Of a stretch of DNA of 64,000 nucleotides, positions 55,439 to 64,000 are shown in pieces. The DNA lies in contig OX359246.1 in NCBI GenBank assembly GCA_947179485.1, forward strand, positions 49,889,632 through 49,953,631, written 5' to 3'. Within the stretch, counting starts at the first letter, position 1, and every line of letters starts with the position of its first letter. Source of the stretch: Allacma fusca. Lineage: Eukaryota > Arthropoda > Collembola > Symphypleona > Sminthuridae. The notes under the pieces were generated by a model, which saw only the letters and a program-made list of their open reading frames with translations, did no database searches and was not told where the DNA came from. The translations under genes were made by a program, and so were the position numbers.

Positions 55439-57454
55439 GTGTTGCTTGACAGCTACGCTCCTATTAAGACAAAACGTGTTAAATACTCGACGCAATGCTG
55501 GGTTAATACTAACATAGGGAATCTTATCGCAAGTAGGGACAAATGTAAAAATCTAGCATGTAAATTAAATTCTACTGATATGTGGAACGAATACAGGCGT
55601 TTAAAGACTGCAGTTCGGAGTGCTATCTATAAGGAAAAACGGCTCTATTTTAATAACAAACTAGACTCTAATTTGAATAGTGGTGGAGTTTGGAGAGTTG
55701 TTGACGAAGTAATGGGAATAGCTAGAAAGACACATACTGATTTGCAAGAACTTAATATAAATGGTTCTGTTATCACTAACTTTACTGATATATGTAACGA
55801 ACTAGCCTCCTCATTCACAGTTACTCCAAGCTATAATAATGATGACATTCTTTCTTTCAAACAATCTCTGCCTTGTGACGAGAGTATTATTGCAATATCC
55901 GAGAAAGAAGTATGGTCAGCTGTACATAGGTTAAAATGCAAGAATAATGGTAATGACATCATTAATCTAAACTTGTTTTGTAAAGCCTCAATTATGACCC
56001 CTATGTTACTACTGTTTAATACAATGTTATCTACGTATACATTTCCTAAGTACTTTAAGACTGCTATAGTTACACCACTGTATAAGGGTAAGGGTAGTAA
56101 AACATGCCCTGACTCGTATCGTCCTATACATTATCTGCCCTTTCTAAATAAAGTCTTTGAAAACATTCTGTACCCCAGACTACTTATAGCCTGTGACAAA
56201 GACTTAGACGACAATCAACATGGTTTTAGACGTGGTAGGTCCTGTTTCACGGCTGTATTCGTGTTTTTACATAAAATGTGTTTGTACTTGGGTATTACAA
56301 ATGTGAAGGTTCTAGCTGTTTTTATTGACTTGAGAAAGGCATTTAATTCCGTATCTCGTTTGCTTCTTCTTGAGAAAATCAAGCGTAAATACAAATGCAG
56401 CCCTTACCTGCTAAAGATACTCTGTGAATATTTATACGACCGAAAATTCAAGCTTTATGTAAATAACAAATTATCACATGAAATATCAGATTTGAATGGT
56501 GTACCCCAGGGTTCTATTCTTGGGCCTCTTCTTTTTATTTTGTTTTTCTCAGATATAACTGAGGTTTTAACTATTGACTACATTGCTTATGCGGATAATT
56601 TAGTTATATTTTTATATGATACATGTCTGTCAAACCTTTATTTAAACATGCAAAGTTGGCTTGATAAATTACAGCAATGGATGCAGAATAACTCCCTTAT
56701 AATAAACGCGTCAAAGACTATGTATGTTCTCTTTAACAAGTCCACTCGACCTATCGAGTCCGATTTCAATTTGTACTTGTATAATGAACCTTTGGAACGT
56801 GTATGGAAGTTTAAGTACCTGGGCATAATTATGGATGATAAGCTTACGTTTAGGGACCATTTTGATTATGTGCTAAAAAAGGTATCCAAATCAATGAGTG
56901 CTCTTTTAAAAGTTAAACGCTATCTAAATCTAAATACACAGCGTATGCTCATAAACTCGTTTGTTTTTTCACACATCGACTTTTGCCTTCTTTCCTGGAG
57001 TAGTGTATGCAAGTCCAGGTTGGACCTTTTACAATGTAAACTGGATAATTTTCTTGTGGTTTTACATACCCGCAATAGACATATGAGAAGACCACCTCTA
57101 AATATGCTGTATGAACTGTATAATGTATTTACAATATCTGAACGAATATTTTTCTACAGTAACAAATTCATGTTCACCCTTATACATTATGGACACAAGA
57201 TTAATTATTTGAATGGAGTCCTACTGCTTAAATACACTCCTGCTAGACTTCGCTCCAGTTTGTCGATCTCCCTTTTCCATCCAATGACTAAATTAGCTAT
57301 TGCCCAGAAGAATGTAATGTACATATGCGTTAAATTCTGGAATATGCTACCCTGTGAACTACGGTTGCGGGAGTGTGTTTACAGCGTTTTTCAAAAAGAA
57401 CTAATTAAACATATATTATTAAAGAGGGATGATACTGTTGGTCACCTAAAATGA
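55439..57454 (+). pseudogene. Reverse transcriptase ORF with altered YADN active site
   Basis: 671 codons with the full RT order: TPLYKGKGSKTCPDSYRPI, QHGFRRGRSCFTAV, VFIDLRKAFNSV, GVPQGSILGPLLF, YADNLVIF, then FKYLGIIMDDKL and the C-terminal helical region. The second catalytic aspartate of YADD is asparagine here (AAT at 56597-56599; the related copy at 20822 has GAT). This is expected to abolish polymerisation. Without the change and the upstream frameshift the element would look recently active. The clade is probably near CR1/L2. Confidence 0.9.
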
Positions 57455-57837
57455 TTATATAAGAATGGCTCTGACCAATGATTTGTGATCTTAATTTATT
57501 TACTGTACTAAATTCTTACGAAAATTATTCTGACCCGGCTTGTGAAATATGTTTGTATTCATAAACTAACTTGGACCTGTAATGTCTGGGGTGAAAACCA
57601 ATACTTGTATTGACTCCTTTGACATTGAAATAAAGCACATTATTATTATTATTATTATTAGGTTTTAGTCAAAACGTCTAGAAATCGTTTGCATTGCAGC
57701 AGGACATCAAAAATGCGAATACACCAATAGACAGATCATGCCAAGAAAATACAGATGGAGCTCGCTGAACATACACGGTGCATACATACCTAAATCTCCC
57801 GGCCTTTTATACGTACTCGTACACACAGTATTCACAG

Positions 57838-58870
57838 CAATTTTGATATAAATCAATGATTTATATCGAAAAAATCAATGATTTATATCGAAAAAATCAA
57901 TGATTTATATCGAAAAAATCAATGATTTATATCGAAAAAATCAATGATTTATATCGAAAACATCAAGTGATTTAAATCCAGCTACCGTGGCTCTAATTAT
58001 TGTAAGTATTTTAAAACTAAATAGCTGATTTTTTAAAGTTTACAGCCGTTCGCTTCAAAATTCGATATTATATTTGTATTGTTTTTTAATAAAGACTGAC
58101 AAATCGTAGAAGACCCGCCCAGCATTTTAATATTCTTCAGGTATGTATACTTACTGTATGCGTATGTATAACCAGGGTCGCCAGGGTGCTCAGGTCCCTT
58201 TTAGCGAGTTTCGAAAGCGGGGCCTCCGCGCTACTTGGGTTGATCTTTAAGTGCTGGTTTTTTAACCTTCAACATTCTGCTCCGTTAGTCCAAGTGTAGC
58301 ATAAATGCTCGATTTACTCCTATTCCAAATATGAATTAATTTAAAGCAGGGATTTACACGTGATTCGCTTTAAAAATAATTAGCGCTCAAAAAAATGAGC
58401 ACGATGATGGAGAATATATTTATCACCTTCAGTTTAGATCTTACTGGATGAAAATATCATATGTTAATGAAAATTTAACTTGTTGGGACACCTCATTGAA
58501 GACCTATTAACACGATTTGAGCGAATGTTGAGGGGTGTACATTGTATGTACAGGCTGGGACGTTGTTTTTACTTACTTTGTTTCTCTGAAACATCACGTT
58601 ACATTTTTCTCCTGTAAGAAGACATTTTCGGAGAATACAAATGTTCAGTCATGGCAACTTATTTTTTCCGAGTTATTTGACCTCAAGGTTGTCACTTTTG
58701 TATTCGAAAAGTTTTCAAAATGACAACTCAAGTCCTAAATACTTGTTTGGATTGAAAATAGTTTTGTTTCATATCTTTATTTAGTGAATTGTAATTGTAC
58801 CCCGAATAATGTAAATACACATCGGTTAGGCTTCGTCCTCATAGATTGTCAATGATTTGCATCTAGATCA
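57838..58870. repeat. Left arm of a ~1.03-kb inverted repeat
   Basis: Nearly identical to the reverse complement of 62854-63885; only two substitutions were noticed (near 57961 and 58040), with at most a 1-bp length difference. The outer edge consists of a palindromic stretch (57845-57867) and five 22-bp tandem units of ATCAATGATTTATATCG plus AAAAA. The inner edge coincides with the start of a CAGAGCTGC element at 58870. The 62-codon open frame (58535-58723) appears in both arms and is not recognised. Confidence 0.95.
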
Positions 58871-59106
58871 GAGCTGCTTGCAGGTATCAGGTAATACCTG
58901 AAAAATACCCGTCGGGTCGGGTTCGGGTCGGGTTCGGGTCAGCTACAAAAAAAGTACCTGAGATTCGGGTCAAGTGCGGGTACATCCAGGATCCGCACCT
59001 GATATTACAGGTCGGGTTAGGATCAAGTTCGGGTTTAAAAAATATACCTGAGCTCAATGTCAGGTACAGGTTCGGTACGACGAATTCAAAATACCTGAAC
59101 CCGAAC
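58870..59106. mobile_element. hAT-like TIR element, family H (GGGTTCGGGT/ACCTG words), cut by the gap
   Basis: Begins CAGAGCTGCTTGCAGGTATC right after ATCTAGAT (58862-58869), which would be its left target duplication. TCGGGT, GGGTTCGGGT, TACCTGA and CAGGT words fill the 237 bp. The right end is not seen; sequence after the gap is unrelated. The start CAGAGCTGC is shared with family I. Confidence 0.65.
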
Positions 59107-59306
59107 NNNNNNNNNNNNNNNNNNNNNNNNNNNNNNNNNNNNNNNNNNNNNNNNNNNNNNNNNNNNNNNNNNNNNNNNNNNNNNNNNNNNNNNNNNNNNN
59201 NNNNNNNNNNNNNNNNNNNNNNNNNNNNNNNNNNNNNNNNNNNNNNNNNNNNNNNNNNNNNNNNNNNNNNNNNNNNNNNNNNNNNNNNNNNNNNNNNNNN
59301 NNNNNN
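59107..59306. other. Assembly gap (200 N)
   Basis: Exactly 200 N, a nominal gap, lying between the two inverted arms and inside the family H element. Confidence 0.99.
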
Positions 59307-59627
59307 GAAACATTCAAAGAAAATCAAAGTTGGGAAAACTGGCACGACCGCTGCAGAATAATCTATATTTACTGAAGAACGGGGTATATAAGTTTATAAT
59401 CGAAGTAACCAAAACTATGGTGTACCACATCTGCAGCACTACAACATTCATCAGTGAAAACAATATGATTCAATACATCAGCATATTTTGTAGCTTATAT
59501 ACAAATGACTTCACATAGTGTATATTGCGGGGCAGTTTGGGGAATGTTTTACCAAATCTGAAGACCTGGTTTAGCGTATATGGTGTAAGAAACCTTGGCA
59601 TATGAAGCTAACAATAGAGGAGAAATA
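59307..59627. other. No gene seen
   Basis: Short spacer after the gap; nothing recognised. Confidence 0.5.
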
Positions 59628-60690
59628 TCAACAACGTCCAACAACAATGTCATGAAAATGACATGTTTCGCATTCACACATTATGTGAAAGCAATCTTCT
59701 GGTTCTTTGAGGCAAGAGCAGGCGACGTCGTTTGGATCGCATATAGGCTTCCATCTGTAAATTATTGCCTTTAGGTTTATGCTTCTGCATTGTACATTTA
59801 CCCTTGGTTTATCGAGTCTCAAGTTCTGGATGAATTTTATAAGTGCCCAGCTATACTCCTTTCTATAAAAGTTTTCCATCCCTACATGCGATTTCAAGTT
59901 TATATAGTATAGACTCTGTTCTGAGCATATCTTCAACATCCTTATTTATAGCGTGAAGATCGATTATTTTCCATAGCTTGATGCTGTTTGTTTAGAGATA
60001 TTCTTTAGTCAGATTCTTAAATTCATCTTATTTATTGATTTGAAGAGATTTTTCCATTGTGGTGAATTATGTTCTTCATTTTCTGAATCCAGCTGTAGTT
60101 TGTAGCACTCCTTTGCTGTTGTCGTTGCATACTCTGAGATGATTGAATTATACATTGTTGTAATTACCGCTTTGGCGATTAGTGCTCGTATTGATGGGCT
60201 TCCAGTTTCCAGTCTTAGAACATGCCCTGGTGTAAGGTTGCATGCTCCGGTGATTCTCCGAAGGAATTTTGTTGGGATCCTCTCAGTTTCTTCTACGAAG
60301 TTCATGCCCCATATGGGGAAACCATATAACGGAATCGTAATTACTAAAGCATTGAAGAGTGTAATGATAATTTCTATCTTGTTTAGTCTTGTTGCCTTGA
60401 TGGTTTTTAGCAGAGTCTCCACGGCGGCGTTAGTTTTCACAAGGGTTTGTCGATAGTATCGAAAACATTTGCCATTTCTATGGAACTCAATTCCCAGGTA
60501 TGTGTATGAGTTAAGGATTTCTATTTTCTTTCCGTTGTAGTAGAATTCCATTGGCATAACTTTGTTTCGTTTTGACGTCACTTTGCCTTTACCGAATATT
60601 ACCACCTTAGTTTTGTCTAGGTTGATGGTTAGATCGTTTTTGTGAAATAATTAAATTTCATCCACTTCATTGGGGTCCATGTTTACCATT
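59628..60690 (-). pseudogene. Non-LTR reverse transcriptase C-terminal fragment
   Basis: On the minus strand from about 60690: LFHKNDLTINLDKTKVVIFG after a stop, then 60605-60009 with YYNGKKIEILNSYTYLGIEF and IKATRLNKIEIIITLFNALV, PLYGFPIWG. This is the thumb and connection region that follows the YxDD box in non-LTR RTs. After a frame break, 59939-59628 ends with a zinc-knuckle-like CDPNDVACSC ... CFHIMCECETC. The palm with the active site is missing. It is a different lineage from the PHD-type elements in this window. It sits between the inverted arms and may be cargo or a later insertion. Confidence 0.8.
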
Positions 60691-61470
60691 ACCCTACTTA
60701 CTAGTTTGGGTTGAAAAGGGCATATTTATTGATGTTAACAATATTCGTGAAGCTTTTAACACGGGACACGTATTGAAATGTGGATATTATTTATATACGC
60801 TAGGGAATTAAATGCATATTTTCTATTTGTGGCAGTGGTTGGTGTCAACTATTCTCAATACAAAGCGTAAAAATAAAACTAGGTGGTATCCAAATGCCAC
60901 ACCCACCAAAAGTTTGAAAATAAATTGCTTTGCATTTAATTCTGCAGGAATTTACAGATAAATATCCTTTACTGTAAAAATTTAAGTAAAACAGGTTAGC
61001 TCAAAAACAGAGAATGTCGCCAAAAGAACATTATTTATAACGTATAATAATAAAACCGTGACTCAGGGTAGGAAGAACTCTAAAAACAAGTACAATATCA
61101 AAACAATCAGACCGTGCTGAGAGATGTATGCTTGAGCTACATTTTATCCTTATGATTTAGCAGAATACGGATGAAAATATAGTTGATCCAAATGCGTTTA
61201 TATTACATAGTCAATTAGCCTTCACTCGAACTATTATTTGCACCAAAATTCAATAGTTGTTTAATAATCCGGTTCAAAAAAACATGCAACACTTATGTAA
61301 AAATAATTTGCGTGTTTGCCTTCAATGAAACTGTAGAGATGTATTTAGAACGATGTGTTGAAATATGTGCACTGAAGATGAGTTTCACTTACGACCAAAA
61401 ACGCCTCCATTTCATTTATTTCTTCTAATTTTACTATCCAAGCTCATTTTATATTTACTTGGGTTATGAA
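60691..61470. other. No gene seen
   Basis: AT-rich sequence between the RT fragment and the T-rich tract; nothing recognised. Confidence 0.5.
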
Positions 61471-61810
61471 CCCAAAATAATTCCTTAAGTTATTTATATT
61501 TTATTTTCACTTACTTTTTATTATGTATTTGTGTTTTATTTACACTTACTTTTTATTATGTATTTGCGTTTTATTTTCACTTACTTTTTATTATTTATTT
61601 GTGTTTCATTTTCACTTAATTTTTTTTACCCAAATTTTCATTCTGTATTTTTATTTTATTCGTTAACATTTTTTTTATTTCGTGTTTATATTTTATTCTT
61701 TAACTAAAATTTTATTAATGCTTTATTTATTTTATTCTGTTTATTTGTTGTATCTTTTTAGTTTTTATTTATGCGTTATTTCTTTGTTATAATTTTGTAT
61801 GTTTTTAAGA
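61471..61810. repeat. T-rich tract with ~35-bp repeats
   Basis: CTTACTTTTTATTATGTATT and TTTTATTTTCAC recur about four times between 61500 and 61625, followed by degenerate TTTTATT-rich sequence. Confidence 0.7.
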
Positions 61811-62081
61811 ATCAATCAAATTTGAAACAATTTGGATGAAAAATTGTATAAAAAAATTAAATTTAAAAAAGAGCATGAACATAACACGTTAATTGTTTGT
61901 TTACAAAAATAAAATTTTAAAACTTAAATTTAAAGTTTATTAATAAAATAAAAAAATTATTGACAATTGTGTTAAGTTAATGTGCTGCTAACAGACATTG
62001 GACAAACCGTGAAAGGGATTACCTATATTTGTAAGGGATTACCCAAAGTGTACCGGATTATTTCTATTTTTAAACAGTAGT

Positions 62082-62460
62082 GAAAGGCCCTAGTCACTTC
62101 AGGCCCCTTCACCATTGTATTGGACTGGGTCGGTCAAATAAAAAGTGAAGGGCACCCCTATGCTTTAAGCATGTGGAAATGCCCACGAGTAAAAAGTGAA
62201 GGGTGTCCCTATTCTTCAGGCATGTGGAAATGTCTACTGGGAAAAGTGAAGGGCGCCACTATGCCTTAAGCATGTGGGAAATTTCCACTGGAAAAGTGAA
62301 AGGTGCTCTTATGCCTTAAGCATTTGGGAAATGTCCACTGGAAAGGTGAAGGGCGCCCCTATGCTTTATGCATGTGGAAATGTCCAGTGGGAAAAAGTGA
62401 AGGGCGCCCTTATGCCTTATACATAGGGAAATGTCCACTGGACATTTCAGGCCGTCTCAC
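62082..62460. repeat. ~50-bp minisatellite, six units
   Basis: The unit reads AAGTGAAGGGCGCCCCTATG, then CCTTAAGCATGTGG and GAAATGTCCACTGG. Six units run from about 62142 to 62445. They are more GC-rich than the surroundings. The flanks contain TCAGGCC and TCACCACC phrases. Confidence 0.85.
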
Positions 62461-62853
62461 CACCGATAAGACGGTATGGTCAATTCAGGCCAAGTCACCA
62501 CCTATAAATACTCTACTTCCGATCGAGAAATATTTTACTTACTCGCACAGAACGTTCGAAAAGTCTCCACTACTTATATTTATAGGGTCGAAAAAAATTT
62601 AATTCGCCCCAAACGAACATCAAGATCTAAGAAACGACAAATTAGGGGATTGTGTGCCAACTAATAATGAGCTAGTGTCAGGATAATTGCCCGAAATCCA
62701 AAATCGGTATTTAAATATGCCGGATAACCCAGACATTTCCTCCCAGAAATCATCTGTGGTCCCACTATACTAAATTCGTGAACTATAATGGCAACTTGAA
62801 GGACGTAAACGTTGTTAGAACCAAATTTAAGATTGATGCGAATTCGAATCGAG
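62461..62853. other. No gene seen
   Basis: Spacer between the minisatellite and the right inverted arm. Open frames at 62303-62664 are repeat-derived or random. Confidence 0.5.
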
Positions 62854-63885
62854 GATCTAGATGCAAATCATTGACAATCTATGAGGACGAAGCCTAACCG
62901 ATGTGTATTTACATTATTCGGGGTACAATTACAATTCACTAAATAAAGATATGAAACAAAACTATTTTCAATCCAAACAAGTATTTAGGACTTGAGTTGT
63001 CATTTTGAAAACTTTTCGAATACAAAAGTGACAACCTTGAGGTCAAATAACTCGGAAAAAATAAGTTGCCATGACTGAACATTTGTATTCTCCGAAAATG
63101 TCTTCTTACAGGAGAAAAATGTAACGTGATGTTTCAGAGAAACAAAGTAAGTAAAAACAACGTCCCAGCCTGTACATACAATGTACACCCCTCAACATTC
63201 GCTCAAATCGTGTTAATAGGTCTTCAATGAGGTGTCCCAACAAGTTAAATTTTCATTAACATATGATATTTTCATCCAGTAAGATCTAAACTGAAGGTGA
63301 TAAATATATTCTCCATCATCGTGCTCATTTTTTTGAGCGCTAATTATTTTTAAAGCGAATCACGTGTAAATCCCTGCTTTAAATTAATTCATATTTGGAA
63401 TAGGAGTAAATCGAGCATTTATGCTACACTTGGACTAACGGAGCAGAATGTTGAAGGTTAAAAAACCAGCACTTAAAGATCAACCCAAGTAGCGCGGAGG
63501 CCCCGCTTTCGAAACTCGCTAAAAGGGACCTGAGCACCCTGGCGACCCTGGTTATACATACGCATACAGTAAGTATACATACCTGAAGAATATTAAAATG
63601 CTGGGCGGGTCTTCTACGATTTGTCAGTCTTTATTAAAAAACAATACAAATATAATATCGAATTTTGAAGCGAACGGCTGTTAACTTTAAAAAATCAGCT
63701 ATTTAGTTTTAAAATACTTACAATAATTAGAGCCACGGTAGCTGGATTTAAATCACTTGATTTTTTCGATATAAATCATTGATTTTTTCGATATAAATCA
63801 TTGATTTTTTCGATATAAATCATTGATTTTTTCGATATAAATCATTGATTTTTTCGATATAAATCATTGATTTATATCAAAATTG
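62854..63885. repeat. Right arm of the ~1.03-kb inverted repeat
   Basis: Reverse complement of 57838-58870, ending in the same five 22-bp units and outer palindrome. The flank 63886-63893 (ACTCTTCA) does not match the left flank (ATTCACAG), so no target duplication is seen at these limits. Confidence 0.95.
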
Positions 63886-64000
63886 ACTCTTCACCTTTCA
63901 CGATTAGGTATAACGTAATTTGGCGTCTCAAAACGTTGTAAAATGGACATTTGCGCTTTTTTATGAATTTTGGACATGAGACCAAATTACATTTGGTCAT
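63886..64000. other. No gene; small inverted repeat
   Basis: GTAATTTGGCGTCTC near 63915 pairs with GAGACCAAATTAC near 63980, a possible hairpin of unknown nature at the window edge. Confidence 0.4.

Larger units (their letters stand above)
54163..57661 (+). mobile_element. Non-LTR retrotransposon, nearly full length (PHD, APE endonuclease, RT)
   Basis: The 5' region starts TTCATTCCAACACTGGACGA, comparable to the 5' starts at 15569 and 20822. The 3' end reads GTGAAAACCAATACTTGTAT to GAAATAAAGC and then an (ATT)n tail. The last ~60 bp closely resemble the 3' end of the element at 20822. Two long frames cover almost the whole length, so it is much less decayed than the other copies. Both frames point in the same direction with about 130 bp of frameshifted sequence between them. 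Confidence 0.92.

Noticed and set aside
57841-57970. CRISPR or regulatory operator array at the arm edge
   Set aside because: The 22-bp units are contiguous with no spacers and belong to a long inverted repeat.
57830-63893. Target-site duplication flanking the 6-kb inverted structure
   Set aside because: ATTCACAG and ACTCTTCA do not match. True termini may lie elsewhere.

Overview
The window is nuclear DNA from an animal, most likely an insect or other arthropod. It is AT-rich, has intron-type splice signals and almost no conserved single-copy coding sequence, and is packed with transposon relics and satellites. The one host gene that can be named is the first coding exon of kinesin heavy chain (7835-8029, minus strand). 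It ends at a clean GT splice donor, so the rest of the gene lies at lower coordinates, beyond at least 7.8 kb of transposon-rich intron. Two runs of exactly 200 N (12098-12297 and 59107-59306) are scaffold gaps of nominal size.

Layout. 1-7.2 kb: a diverged ~60-bp minisatellite and a nest of hAT-like terminal-inverted-repeat (TIR) elements, several with perfect 8-bp target-site duplications (TSDs), plus BED zinc-finger and Helitron helicase relics. 7.8-8.0 kb: kinesin exon. 12.3-24.3 kb: a near-identical ~5.25-kb tandem duplication. Each unit holds a decayed Penelope-like element (reverse transcriptase, GIY-YIG endonuclease, hammerhead-like motif), a TIR element, and a PHD-finger/APE-endonuclease/RT non-LTR retrotransposon. 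24.4-34.6 kb: mostly non-coding, with a foldback MITE, small tandem repeats, a Helitron Rep fragment and an unidentified decayed coding region. 35.1-38.7 kb: a decayed Ty3/Gypsy element. 38.7-41.2 kb: an unidentified decayed minus-strand gene, split by a 1.28-kb TIR element with an exact 8-bp TSD. 41.6-47.4 kb: a satellite array of 40- and 41-bp units with a 696-bp higher-order period, interrupted by another TIR element. 48-53.8 kb: more TIR elements and a 36-bp minisatellite. 54.2-57.7 kb: a second, divergent non-LTR element with long reading frames. 57.8-63.9 kb: two ~1.03-kb, almost identical inverted arms around ~4 kb.

The most interesting pattern is a whole repertoire of hAT-type TIR elements. 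Each family saturates its ends with its own short, self-complementary word: CTCGAT, CGATAT, CGGTTCGG, CAATTTC, GTACCC, TTGACTAG, TTCAAG, GGGTTCGGGT and others. Three families share the same terminal 10 bp (TARGCATGAG) but carry different words. One family encodes only a BED finger followed, across a frameshift, by an acidic stretch. This fits repeated re-pairing of DNA-binding specificity with subterminal binding sites, but that is inference.

Nothing here forms an operon or pathway. The functional relations are host gene versus inserted elements, and elements nested inside each other and inside satellites.
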